Source: Pleurotus djamor
Taxonomy: Eukaryota; Basidiomycota; Agaricomycetes; Agaricales; Pleurotaceae
DNA: 64,000 bases
Reading direction: 5' to 3'
NCBI GenBank assembly: GCA_029747585.1
Contig: JAPEVF010000002.1
Coordinates: 1-64,000 of the forward strand
The notes under the pieces were generated by a model. It searched no databases, was not told where the DNA came from, and was given only the letters and a program-made list of their open reading frames with translations. Positions 1-11,719 of the stretch are shown here, in pieces. Position 1 is the first letter of the stretch. Every line of letters begins with the position of its first letter. The position numbers and the translations under genes are program-made.

Positions 1-84
1 ACCCTCTTCTGTGCGACGAGTGCCGAGTTAAGGGTCTTTACTGCTCGATATCCATGGGAGTAGGAGTCAACGTCGAGGTCTCCT

Positions 85-417
85 ATCCGCAGTTAGAAAG
101 TACGCGCCCACGTGTCGTGTGGCACGCTCCAAACTTACTTACCGGTTCGGTGTATCTTTATTCGTCGAACAATGGTCGGAGTTTCAACCATCGTCCCTTT
201 CTTTCTGCCCACCACCACCCATTGCGTTTCGCCTTTTCCATACCTTGATCGGGACACCGTTCGAACTCGAACCCATTGTTCCATCCACCTGCACCAAATT
301 AGGCAATAGAACATTAATTGCCCTGATCATAACCACGCAGTGGCCATTGCTCTAGTCATATAAATTGGTGAGGCGCTGCTAGTTCCGTTTCTCTGACTAT
401 CTTCTTCCGCTAACATC
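85..417 (+). promoter_or_regulatory. Promoter of FunK1 copy 1, duplicated at 20911-21250
   Basis: This upstream region is nearly identical, in reverse complement, to the sequence upstream of FunK1 copy 3. Shared elements are a CACGTG E-box-like site near 109-114, a TATA-like ATATAAAT near 359-366 and the leader just before the ATG. Similarity fades at about position 80, so that is probably the edge of the duplicated unit. The window starts only 80 bases further upstream, so the edge is not fully resolved. Confidence 0.6.
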
Positions 418-2774
418 ATGGCCTCTCATTCTGAAAGGACCCCGCCGCCCAATTCGCCCGCCGTCAACAATCTCACCAGCACACCTGAAGCCCGGCCTCA
501 GGTCAACGCCGAAGCTACCAAACGCACACCCGCCGTACTCAGAGCCAACGGCACCAAAGCTTACTCCACAACTCAACCAACCGCATCATCGAATCAGAAA
601 ATTATGTCCGACGAAACGAAGGGCTACTGGATTGGACCGTGTCCCGTCTCCGAGTTCAGGGACTCCTTCCTTTCCACTAAATCGCGATCGAAAAGGCGGC
701 CGAAGATCCCCACAACCTTCTTTGCTGACAAGAACATCAAGCAAGAAGAAGATCTTTACTCAGCCTTCGTAAGTTGACGTCTATCTTTGCCCGAACCTTA
801 GGCTTAAGTTACTGACGCATCACCTTTCCAGGATGAATTCGTCAATGAAAAGGGTGCTTGCCCAAAGTACGAACTACGCAACACGTCGCGCCACCATGAC
901 CCAAACTCTCGACCTGGCTCTCAAGTGAAACCCGACAACAACCTCTACGAGAAGGGTGTCGTCACGCCTGGTTATGTCAACCACATGGATAAGGCCTCCC
1001 TTGTTGCCGAGTTCAAGTACGGGAAGGACCTCGACATCCTTGTGGCAGACAACTTCTCAGATCGCGATGCGGCTGCGCCCTTTGAGGCCACTGCTGAAAA
1101 ACGACTGAAAGCTCGAGGTCAGCTTGTGACGTACCTCGTAGAGATGGCCGCTCGTCAACACCGCACGCACATCTTCATGGTGTTCGTCTTCCATCCCTAC
1201 GCTCGACTCATCCGCTGGGACCGCGCTGGGATCGTAGTCAGCGAAAAATTCGAATACGTCGAGGACTGCTCCGTATTGTCGGACTTCTTCTTCCGTTATA
1301 GTCAACTCACCAAGGCGGCTCAAGGCTACGATAAAACCGCGAAGCTGGCAAACAAGAAGGAAACAAAACACGCGCGAACGTATCTCGCAGAGTGGGCCCC
1401 CGTGACAGTGGAACGCGAGGTCTACAAGATCCAGGTTCCACACCAGTCTCCTGATGGCAAGTCCACAATGCGGAGCTTCCTTGTCTGGGGTGCCCTTGCT
1501 GAAGCAGCTTCGCCTCTGGGTCGTGGAACGAAGGGATGGCCAGCATTGGAAGTCAAGAAGGGTAAACCAATCGACACCGTGCCCGTATTCCTGAAGGAGC
1601 AGTGGCGCGGCAAGGATGTTACGCCGGAGGTGGAGACGTTAAAGTTGTTGAACGACAAAGGGGTTGAATTCGTCCCTACTCTTGTTTGCGGGGGTGACAT
1701 ATCAGGCGAATTCCAGACGACGCTCACCCACGAATACGCGCACAAATCCTGGAGGAAGGTTTCCAATGACCCAAAGTTGGTGAAGAAGATTGAGACGCGG
1801 ATCCATGTGAGGTTGGTCACAAAAGAGGTTGGAAGACCTCTCGAGACATTCAGATCCTCGTTTGAGATGATGAAGGTCATATACGATGCCTTCAAAGGTA
1901 TTTGTCCCGCTTGCTGAATGTTCAACATCATACTGACATCATGCCAGGTCATAAGCAGGCTTACAAGTTATGCAACCTTCTCCACCGAGACGTCAGTGGA
2001 GGGAACATCTTGATCCTTGACAATGGAGATGGCTTGCTGAATGATTGGGATCTTGCCATCCGACTTGATGAATCAGGATCAGCCCGTACTGGTGAACGCA
2101 CTGTGAGTTCTCTTATCCCCTTTCTGAAAGCCATCATCTAATCATGTCCTTAGGGTACTTGGCCGTTTATGTCCTACGACCTACTTTCCAACCCAAACAA
2201 GTTGCACACAGTGCGGGATGACCTCGAATCCTTCTTCTGGGTTGTCCTTTTCTACGGTCTTCATTATGTCTCACACACTCTGAGCGGTCGGAGAACGCTC
2301 GACGATAAGATCTACCAGATCTTTCATCATTGCACCAGGGAAGATGGCATTGCGCATGGAGGCGTTTACAAAAGGGATCTTTTTGGAGGCCCCACCGTTC
2401 TCCATTTCACTCCAAAGACTCTGAGCAACCCAAACCCTCTCGAATTCACCTACTCTTCACCGTTGACGAAGTTTCTTCATGCCGCGCGATCTCTCCTTCG
2501 CTCTTGGAAAATCGAAACTGAGACCGCGATAGAGTCGCCCCCAGCGATGGAAACCCCACAATGGGTCGCTGATCCGCTATCCAAGAAGCATGAAGATATC
2601 GAACAGCTTTATGATACGGCCACGCGTGACAGAAGTGCTTGGCCTTTAAACGATAAAGCTGAATACCAACTTGCGTCATGGAAGCCGACTGGTTTCAGGA
2701 TATCCACGAAGCGTAAATCGGTAGAACCACCGGCTGTGGGGAGCTCGAAAAAGGCCAAGAAAAGTACGAATTGA
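418..2774 (+). CDS. FunK1-family (fungal-type) protein kinase, copy 1
   Basis: This gene encodes a predicted 730-residue protein kinase-like protein of the FunK1 family, which is greatly expanded in mushroom-forming fungi and whose substrates are unknown. Exons read as 418-768, 832-1897, 1948-2102 and 2154-2774, and all phases join. Visible motifs are YWIGPCPV near the N terminus, the catalytic loop LLHRDVSGGN, a DWDLA motif where other kinases have DFG, and VRDDLESFFWV in the C-lobe. About 60 residues before the WIGPCP motif are Pro/Thr-rich and low in complexity. The C terminus is basic, with KKAKK, which may be a nuclear localisation signal. Two paralogues lie at 15613-17891 and 18523-20910. 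The same exon plan is kept in all three. Confidence 0.85.
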
Positions 2775-3270
2775 TGTACTGCATATACCTATTCAGCGTA
2801 TATATAGTTTTGCATAAATGACCCACATCGTTGATATCGTTCTCTGTATTTATGCGATTAAAAGTGATCTCTCTCTCTATTCTTTCGCTTCTATGAATTC
2901 CCCAAGATTCAAAGAACCATCTACGCCCCCATGTAGATATCAGCGTCTGGTCGCTTCACCTCTCCGTCCTCGATTAGCATGGATCCGGGCCAAAACATTG
3001 AGATTTCGGCTCGCGGACTTCTACAGGACGGAGTGGCGTCTTAATTTAGTTCTCAATCTCACTCAGGTCTACCCCATCTCGTAATATACCATAGCTCTAT
3101 TTTGATGGAAAATTCACTTGATATCACTGACGAAGCTCAATACCGGACTGGCCCATTCGAAGACTTCTCATTGAGCTTCCCCAACACGATGCAGCCTTAA
3201 AGTTGAAACTCCGCCAAACTCGTCCACGGGATTTACTTCCTGAAGTTCACTTCACCCACAACCACGACCA
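2775..3270. other. Intergenic, no gene seen
   Basis: This stretch lies between FunK1 copy 1 and the NTPase-like gene. It is AT-richer than the flanking exons. No conserved coding segment or repeat was recognised. Confidence 0.5.
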
Positions 3271-6200
3271 ATGCAACCTACGATGCCTAGTACAGAGTTG
3301 GAATCGCCACTCCCTGAACTTTTGAAATGGAATGAATCTCCGCCAGGCGCCCTCTTTTTCATGACCTTCCGCCGTATGATACCCCATGGTGCAGACGAGG
3401 AACGTCTCCAGGTCGTTTTTGATGTATACGCAACACCTGAAGTATCGAAGGCGGTCTCCGGCGAATTCAACGAGAAAGTGTTGGCACCCATGTCTACGCT
3501 TAAGAAATTGAACAAGGATTATCCAGCTTCAAGCCCTGAATCTTACTATAACCTCCTAATCAAAAATGTTTCCAGAACGTAGGTCGAACAGTGCACACCC
3601 TCACTGAGCAACCCACATCCCCTAATCCTAACTCCACCCATAGGGACAGACGGTTGGTACATTTTCTCGCTTCCCCATAGACTATCGCGCTCATCCATAG
3701 CTCTGAAGAATATAGTCGGGCCTTTAATGAAGCCTTTTGTTTCGGGTGGAATAAAGACTTCCAAGGAACCGCCGACGAAGCACTTTGGGACTACATCGTT
3801 TACTACTATCAACTCAAACTCACGTCAAATTTAACATGCGCCAACTACCTAACGATATCCCAGTCCACAGGTACGGGGAGCTCAAGACTGATTGACCAGT
3901 TATCGAAGACCCGTTTCATAGCCACTATGTGTCTTCTCCCACCAGGCGCAGCTGGTACGCTTTCCTCCCTGTGCCAGTCGTTCTTATAACATAATTTCCA
4001 ACAGGTTATCCACCATGCGACACTCTTGTGCGTGAATACATGCTAACGTATACCGACCCCGAGTCCAAATCCTACATACGAATCGTTGCGTTTCTCATTG
4101 CACTCTTAGAGCGTATCACACGGTTAATACGCGAAGACGAAAGATACGTCCACACCAACTCTTACACAGAGGCAGCGAATCTCTTTCGTGAGGACATGAA
4201 GGGGGATATGACTTCGGTTCATGGAAAGTTCCGCCAGGAATTTTATGCCAGTGTGGTACGGTCTGCTACGGCGAAACTTCAAGAGACACAAGGCGAGGTA
4301 TGTCATTCTCTCCTGTTTGCTCAGATGGTTATCTGAAGAAATGGTTAGAATGTGAACGATCCGCTCACGACGAGTACTTGAAGTGACCCTAGCCCACGAC
4401 ATGAGTTGTCGGAGGTGGTATCAGTATACACAGCCCCTCAGGAAGCAGGAATCGATCGTTGAGAACAGCAGTTGACTCCGAGTAACCTGCTTTCATCGCT
4501 TAGGAAGGCATGCATCGAAGCTGTAGATGCGTTGAGGCAAAAGCCTGATGCCCCTTCCATGGAGCCAGCCATCCTCTTGTCTTTCGACGAAGCCCATGAA
4601 CTCACCGAGCGCACAAATCTGTCTTCCTCTCCATATGTGTTAATCCGAAGGGCACTTCAAAACTGTATCCCCTGTGCCATCTACACTGTGTTTCTTTCCA
4701 CACATCGAAATTCCACATTGTCCGCGAACCCATCCAGTCGCGTTCTCATCGAAGAATTCGTGGAACCCGTCTCATATAGTGATCTTGGGTTTGACCATCT
4801 TGCTATTCCGACGAAACTTGGCAGTGGCGACATGAAACTCGGGCTTAAATACGTAGAAGAGGAAGTCGATAACCTGTCCCTAGACTTCCTCACATCAACT
4901 TGGTGGATGACTCGACTTGGGCGCCCAATGTATGGCCCATTTAGACTGCATTAAACCCTGGACTAACACGGTCAATGCCAGATTCGGCGCTGTGTATGAC
5001 AGCGAGATAACAAAGGTGAAGAACATGTTGGTGAAATTCGTCGCGCAGAAACTACTCAACGTTCCTACAATTACGTCGGTCGATTCCCTCGACGAATTGA
5101 ACGAACATCAAATATTGGCATGCCTTGGTTCTCGTCTTCCAATCGAATTTGTTACTGCCAGTGGTGACTCTGGTGACGGCGCAGAACTCACCCAGATCGG
5201 AGAGCATCTCAGAATCTGCCTCAGGCCTGAGGACTCGCGAAACTCAGAAACCATGGTGTCGGTTGCCTCCTCCGAGCCCATCGTTTCAGAAGCTGCCGCT
5301 CTCATCATGCATACGAAGAGTCCTTCACCTATCGAAGGCCTGAGGCGGGTTATGAGAACATTTCCCGTGGAAAAAGGCGACCGCGGCGAGTACATCATGT
5401 TGCTTCTTGCCATTTTAGCTCGGGACAAGGTATTCTTCGATATGAAGGAGAGGAAGGCGAATAAGTTACAGAACGACGATCAAGTGGACAGTGGACGCAC
5501 GAAAATTCGGGCCCACAGGTCGGGAGGAGTTTATCAATCAGATGATAGGCGTGTGATCCTTGTCAAGGATTTTATCAATGCTCTCATCACGATACCAGGG
5601 AAGGGGAAAGAGAAGAATCTGGATGGAGAAAGCATGGCGGAGGGCGTTAAATACGGAGTTGAAGATGAAGACCAAGAATCGTACGAAGCTTTACGGCAGC
5701 TGGCAGAAGATTTCCCTAATGCTTCGATGCATTTCAACCATTTCATTCGACCACATGACCGAGGCGTACATTACAAAAGCCTCCTTTTCTTGCAAATAGC
5801 ACGGGGCGCAGGGTTACTCCCCCCCGGTCGATGCGCCAGAAATCGACGCCGTTATCCCGGCCTTGCTTGACAACATCAAGGTGCACTTGGAGGATCTCAT
5901 GCTCGTTCTCTTCTGTGTGAAGAACAATCTACAGTATACAGATCGACCTGACAACGCACTGTTCGATGAAATGGACCCGTATGATATTGGAGTGCTCCAC
6001 CAATGGGACCCCGCGGTCCCACTCATCTGCATAGTAATGGCACTGGCATCGCCAAAGCCTGGCGTTTCCATTGTCCGGGTCGAGAAATCAGACGCTTACC
6101 CCGCCGTTCGGTATCACATCTGGGTCGCTGGTGTCTCGGATGCGTACTATGGTCCCATAAAAAAGGACGAGCAATCGATATGGAAAGCCGCCGTGGACAC

Positions 6201-6439
6201 TTCCAGGGATCGTCTCAGACCATGGCAATTAAAAATTTCCGCCATTGGCCATCGTTCGGTTCGGCGAGCCCGGAGACGCAGGAGAGTACGCTGTCAATAG
6301 GCATGTAGCGGGTAAAGTAGTTGAGGAAGCGCTGAGGCCCTCCAAAGGAAAAGGAAAAGACGGAGGAAAGGAGGAACAGCTGACAGAGGGCGACGTCGTA
6401 GAGTCCAGTAGAGACTCAGATGGGGAACCGGCGCAGTAA
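3271..6439 (+). CDS. Large P-loop NTPase-like protein with degenerate Walker A; two frameshifts
   Basis: I read this as one gene of roughly 900 residues, from an expanded agaricomycete family of unknown function. Exons fit as 3271-3578, 3701-3954, 4005-4297, 4469-4929 and 4982 onward, and the phases agree. The P-loop position (residues about 157-165) reads QSTGTGSSR, so the lysine of the usual GTGKS is absent. A Walker B-like LLSFDEAHEL follows at about 4590, then GRPIFGAVYD after the fourth intron, and FPNASMHFNHF near 5715. The frame then breaks twice. One break is at a seven-C run near 5818-5825; the other is at a five-A run near 6231-6235. In each case reading one base fewer restores a continuous protein. 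The gene is either decayed or affected by homopolymer errors. The family assignment is from memory of such proteins and was not searched. Confidence 0.6.
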
Positions 6440-6706
6440 TCTGCAGACAGTGGCTACGATTTAGGCAAGGGAGAGTAAGGAATTCGAAGGAGCAAATGAC
6501 AGGCGGAGCAAAGGAAGGAAACTCACCAACGATGAATAGCCCACATTCCTAACAGTTCTGATGCAAGAGCATCGGAAAATAACAAGTCGTTATCATCATT
6601 ATGAAAGTATACACTTATTGGATCGTCAGAACCTCTAGAACATTAGAATATTAGCCATCCAGCTACAGGTATATATAGGTATCAGTATCGCTGAAGATCA
6701 CATTCT
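6440..6706. other. Short intergenic between convergent genes
   Basis: This is the shared 3-prime region of the NTPase-like gene (+) and LCB1 (-). It is AT-rich. No other feature was seen. Confidence 0.4.
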
Positions 6707-8626
6707 CTAAGCTCTCTTAGCCGCAACCTTGGCTACAGCAGCCTTGATAACAGCGCAAGCCTTCTCAATCTCTTTCTTCGTCAGACCACCACCACCTTGT
6801 CCACTGTTCCCGCCACTGATGCTGACCTTGATACTCGGCTTGGGTTCGTTGACTTCTTGTCCCCTTAGACGTTTCGCACGCGTGAGGAAAACACCCTGAG
6901 CGAGAGCTTCATCAACGATCTCTTGCAGGATACCCTCTTCAAAGGCTATCTGCGAAGGGGATGGCTGAGAAGCTGATATCGGCGACTGGAAGGTCTGCTT
7001 GGATGAGCTATTGGAGGTTCGGGTGTTGATGGTGAGTGCAGGGGCAGAGAGTGCGGCAGATGGGTGCAAGAGACCGCCTTTGGTAGGTGTGGCTTCGGGA
7101 GAACCCACAGACGAACGCCAGAAGCTGTCCTTTAGTTGAATATGGATAAGGGGACTGGCTGGGTGACTGGGAATAGTGATCCCATCAACCTTGTCAAGGA
7201 TGGATCGAGCGATGCGGGTGTTCTCTTGAAGGGACTCGAGGATGGACGGAGTAGAAGACAAGAGCTGGATGGCTTCTGCGGCTGAGACGGCGAGGAGAGC
7301 AGGGAGAGACGCAGAGAAAACGAAAGCCATGCCATTGCTACGCTATGAGATCGTCAGGACCAAGGATTTCTCAGTAGACTGATATTGGCACTAACCTGAT
7401 GGTCGATCACAGCCTGGTTTCCAGCGCAGAATCCTCCACCGGCACCAAGACCAATGGCGGCGGAGGCGACGATCATATCAACTTTGGTGGCCTGTGGAAT
7501 CGTTTAGAGACATGTGTCAAGCTTGCATGCACAATGTTACTCACAGGTACGTTGTATAGCTCGGTGAGTCCACGACCAGTTCGTCCAACAGTTCCGAAAG
7601 ACATGCTCTCCTCGAGGATCAAGCGGTATTTGTACTTCTGCTTCAGCTCGATCAACTTGGGTAAATCAACCATAGCGCCATCACGTTCAAAGATACCCTC
7701 GGTGACGATGTATTTGGCAGAAACCTTCCTCGAGCCAAGTCCAAGCATGCGTGCGAAGCGGCTGAGACACCCACGCCTACGGAGACGACGCTTCTCTTCC
7801 TTCTCCAAAGTCATCAGAACCTCTTCGAGGCTAGCCAAGTCATTGTGCTCGAACCATCGAACATTTGCGCGGGAAATTTCAATACCCTTGCGTATGGCGA
7901 AATTGCAATGTTTGTCAGCAATGATAAGGTCACCGCGCTTGCAAAAGGCAGGAATGACGGATTCGGTAGTGGCCATGGATTGGGCGTAAAGGATAGCGGC
8001 TTCAGTTCCAAGGAAAGAAGCGACAGTTTCTTCGAATTTCGTGTGGACATCAATCGTACCATAAAAACCGGAGGGTCCACAACTCCCGAGACCGTAGCGC
8101 CGAAGAGTATCGATAGCAAGGGACTTAATGTGCTCATTTCCTGCGAGACCGGTGAAGTTGTAGCTAGCGAGGTTAAGGACGGGTTTATTTGATTTGGTGA
8201 GTCGGGGTTTGGCGCCGTTAGGACCAGAAATGATAGAGACAGACGCGAGCTCGTTCGTCTCCTCAGCCGTCAACGGGGGAGACAACGGCTCTGGGGTCCA
8301 TTCATGAACGAGTTCGTCAATTTCCTTCCGTACACCCGTCAACAAGACATCACACGACAAGTATCTCAACTCACCTTCTCACTGAATTCTATGAAATGCT
8401 TCTGCTGTTTTTCGTTCCTCGTACGACTCTGCAGCAGCGTCCGAATGGCAAAAATAATCAAGATGAGCTCTAGAATGGTGCGACCGGGATCGTTCTGGTG
8501 CGAACTCTTGACGTATCGCGCGATAACGGCCGAACCAGGGACTTTATAGAAGGCAGTTTCGAGAGATGAGAGAGAGTACGCCAGGAAGGCGAAAAGAGGA
8601 TCGAGCGACTGTGGAGGTGTAGCCAT
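6707..8626 (-). CDS. LCB1: Serine palmitoyltransferase subunit 1
   Basis: LCB1 is the regulatory, non-lysine subunit of serine palmitoyltransferase. With LCB2 it condenses serine and palmitoyl-CoA in the ER as the first step of sphingolipid synthesis. Exons are 8626-8375, 8324-7545, 7491-7396 and 7342-6707, giving 587 residues, close to the yeast length. An N-terminal hydrophobic segment (about 50-66) is followed by the fold-type I aminotransferase core, with LNLASYNFTGL, YGLGSCGPSGFYGT and TEGIFERDGAM. The motif EESMSFG lies where catalytic relatives have an aspartate pair. The PLP lysine is absent, as expected: the segment before GGGFCAGNQ has no lysine. Its 5-prime end is 435 bp from PCNA, which is transcribed away from it. 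Confidence 0.93.
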
Positions 8627-9061
8627 CTCTCGTAACCGTTAGGATGACCGTCCGGAAAGAAGGAGGTTGAGAGGCGGCAAGAGCGCAGCAAACAGATTTT
8701 CGAATTTTCGAGCTGCCCTGAATTCTTACATAAATCGTATTACGAGCTGATAGGGGTGCTGAAAGTCGGTGGATCAGTGGTCGAGGCTGGTGAACACGAG
8801 AGACAATTGGACTAGCGATAGAGCATGATGGGGGAAAGAAAGAAAGAGTTGAGCAGCGACATGGATGCTCGACGCTGGGATTTTATACATTTTCTGTCCA
8901 GCACCGACGCCGTCATTGCTTGGTCCTATTTATCGCGTAGCGCGACTGATAAACAGGCATCAACTAACACGAGCACCCCACCCGCGTCGCGTGCGCGTCT
9001 CCCTTGTGCTCTTTCCACCTTCATCCTCATCCACCGCGATTCCTCCTCCCTCACCTTAAAT
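8627..9061. promoter_or_regulatory. Divergent LCB1-PCNA promoter with CGCGT cluster
   Basis: This 435-bp spacer must serve both LCB1 (-) and PCNA (+). CGCGT occurs at 8934-8938, 8983-8987, 8988-8992 and 8994-8998, 64 to 128 bases before the PCNA start. CGCGT, which is ACGCG on the other strand, is the core of the MBF (MCB) site that drives G1/S transcription of replication genes in other fungi. Its role here is inferred from position and gene identity. Confidence 0.5.
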
Positions 9062-10385
9062 ATGTTGGAAGCAAAACTTCAAGAAGCAGGTCTCCTCAAA
9101 AAACTGCTCGATGGTATTGTCGCCTCATCGTCTTCTTACTTGTGAAGTTTGATTTATCTTTGGTTTTTCGCGTTAGCCATCAAAGAGCTCGTCACGGACG
9201 CGAACTTTGACTGTAATGAGGAGGGACTTAACCTTCAAGCTATGGACAACTCGCACGTCGCGCTCGTTGTCGTGAAGGTGGAGTCGACTGGGTTCAAGAA
9301 GTATCGCTGCGATCGACCAATTCCATTGGGCGTCAACCTCAACTCGCTTACAAAAGTTCTCAAATGCGCCAAAGACGATGATCAGTGCACGCTTAAGGCT
9401 GATGATGGCGGCGACTTGCTGAGTCTGATGTACGAAGCCAAATGTGAGTTGATGAACGCGACAACTTTTGCGTAATTGCTGATTCGACGTGTCGTTTATA
9501 GCGTCAGATCGTATCGCTGAATACGAGATGAAGCTCATGGATATCGACGCCGAGCAGCTGGGTATCCCAGACACAGACTACGACGCCCGCGTTACGCTGC
9601 CCTCTGGGGAATTCACACGCATCGTCCGAGATCTCAGCTTGTTGGGCGAGAGTGTTCGTATCGAAGTCAACAAAGAGGGTGTTCGCTTTATCAGTGAAGG
9701 CGAGGCTGCCAACGGTAGCATCCTTCTCAAGCCTAGCGAGGGCGCCGTGAAGATCGGAGACGACGAGAACGAAGATGAAGACGAGAATGAAGACGATGAC
9801 GATGACAAACCAAAGAAGAAGAAGAAAAGCGACAAAAAAGGGAAGAAGGTAAAGAAAGAGGTTTCGGACGATGTAGAGATGGACGGTGATGACGATGATG
9901 AAGAGTTCAAGGCTAAGAGTGAAGATGAAGGCGAGGAAGAGAAAGATGACGAAGATGAAGAAGACGAGTCAGAGAGCAGCAGCAAAAAGCGCAAGAAGGC
10001 TAGCTCTTCCAAGGTCTGTCTTCAGCTACCATACCGTCAAAACTGAACTGACACCCTTTCGTGGCTCACAGTCAAAGAAGCCTTCCAAGAAGGCGCGTAC
10101 AAAGAAAGACAAAGATGAGGACGACTATGCTGGCGGTGTCAAGATTGAGATGAACCAAGGCGTTACCTTGACTTTCTCCCTCAAGTACCTCGTCAACTTC
10201 TCGAAAAGCTCTAGCTTGAGCGACACCACACAACTCATGATGAGCAACGACGTGCCCCTACTCGTGAGTATCTTCTCTTACAACCTTTCGTGTGCCATCC
10301 CCACAATTCCACCCTTTAGGTCGCGTACAATTTCTCTTCGGGATACATCCGATACTATCTAGCCCCCAAAATCGGAGACGACTAG
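9062..10385 (+). CDS. PCNA: Proliferating cell nuclear antigen with expanded charged loop
   Basis: PCNA is the trimeric sliding clamp that tethers DNA polymerases and repair factors at replication forks. Exons are 9062-9113, 9177-9443, 9502-10013, 10072-10263 and 10320-10385, giving 362 residues where about 260 is usual. Conserved segments include the N-terminal start, [10 protein letters not shown], the interdomain connector region ([16 protein letters not shown]) and the C-terminal YYLAPKI. Between about residues 190 and 298 there is an insert of long acidic (D/E) and basic (K-rich) blocks with serine runs. It sits in the loop between the GSILLK strand and VKIEMNQGV. The insert spans the exon 3/exon 4 junction and stays open in frame, so it is not a retained intron. 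The core on both sides aligns normally to the family. Confidence 0.93.
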
Positions 10386-10631
10386 ACGTCCCTCTTTTTA
10401 TAATATTCACGCTTTCCGCTTCCCAATATCATCTACATCATTATGTCTGTATTAAATATGGTTGTTATTCATGATCAAGTTCGTTTGTTTTCGCTTTGTG
10501 TTACCCAATTATATCGTGTCCTCGATCGTGTATTTGCCAGTTCCCAATTTGGGGTAAAACCAGGTTGCTCTCTTACTTCTTACTTCGCCCAGCCGTTTGC
10601 CAGGGCTCCCACCAAGCAAAAACTGCTCATC

Positions 10632-11719
10632 ATGTTCAACTATGTCATAGGTGAGGATTGAGTCCCTTTACACTGCTTACTCGATTACTGAATAATATCT
10701 ACATAGAACACATGGAAGAAGACGAGCCCGACTCGCAAAAAACCATACCTCCTTGGGTGGAGCTGGAATATGCTGTCAGTACCTCTCAGCTCCCGTCGAA
10801 CTACCGATGCTCATCCCATGGATATGAATTTCTAGCATATGAGAATGTTTGCTGGACCGCAAGCCAAAGTCCGATTCACCCATCTATCTGAATCTTCGTG
10901 TAAAACCCTCCAAGACGTATTCTCAGAGTCTTCATCGCCATCCAACGAATCGTCAGGAAAAGCTCAACTAGCCAACGCATCGTGTCATACAGAAGGCATC
11001 CTAGAATGCATGAAACAATTCGGCGTTCCAATCGATAAAGTCTGTCTTCTGGATCCCAAAGCCGAGAAAGAGTTGTCGCCTGAAGATGGAGATGGGCGGT
11101 TTGAGTGGTTTCTTTTTGGCGTAGGTTGGCTTTTCGTCATTGATTTCCTCGAGAAAAGTGTTGATCTTCAATGATTATAGGGAATACTTGGTGCGCGATG
11201 GTCATTGTGCACCTTTTGATCAGAAGTTCCTGACGAGAGGGTAGGTGATGATCCACCCCGAGATCGCACCTCTGAACTACGTGCGATGGGCTTCCCAAAC
11301 CGACATCTCGGATCGGTTCAAATGACTACTGATACAGCCCTTGGCGTCACTAAGATCGTAGTGGATGATAAAGGTCAGGCAGATATATCCAACGGTTCGC
11401 AATTCCAACTGTCAATGACTGGTGCCCGTCCATAGTCCCACTGAAAGACATACCGTTCATCGTAAGCATTGCCTCCCTCTCTCACTCATACGTGGCGTAG
11501 AGTCGTTTACCACTTCCCTCAGGACTTCCCAACCATCGTCTTCAATCCAAAAGAAAGCGTTGAAATGCCTTTCCGTAGGTCCTTTCTCCGAGCTCACAGC
11601 TTGGCTGGCTTACCGACATGGATCCAGGATACATAACTGACGATAAAGGCAACCCCCGCCTACCACCAGGCATGCGAGAGCTCCTCCACGAGGACCTGAA
11701 TAAAGGCTTCGAATTTTAA
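10632..11719 (+). CDS. SFM1: SPOUT-fold protein arginine methyltransferase, SFM1-like
   Basis: In yeast, Sfm1 is a SPOUT-family enzyme that methylates an arginine of ribosomal protein uS3 (Rps3). Here eight exons give 226 residues: 10632-10650, 10707-10774, 10836-11120, 11181-11190, 11245-11373, 11436-11461, 11523-11574 and 11628-11719. Diagnostic segments are IEHMEE near the N terminus, KVCLLDPKAE, GGILGDDPPRDRT, QMTTDTALG, EMPFRYITDDKG and LPPGMRELL. The GGILGD and MTTDTA segments form the knotted AdoMet site in the family. Exon 4 is only 10 nt and exon 6 only 26 nt, yet every junction preserves the conserved protein, which supports them. The short first exon (19 nt) gives MFNYVI before IEHM. 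Confidence 0.88.

Noticed and set aside
1422..1952. 176-codon open frame opposite FunK1 copy 1
   Set aside because: It is antisense to a conserved exon and has no family pattern or splice support of its own.
9578..10012. Long Ser-rich open frame on the minus strand
   Set aside because: It is the shadow of the acidic and lysine-rich PCNA insert; GAA/GAT codons read backward as serine and phenylalanine.
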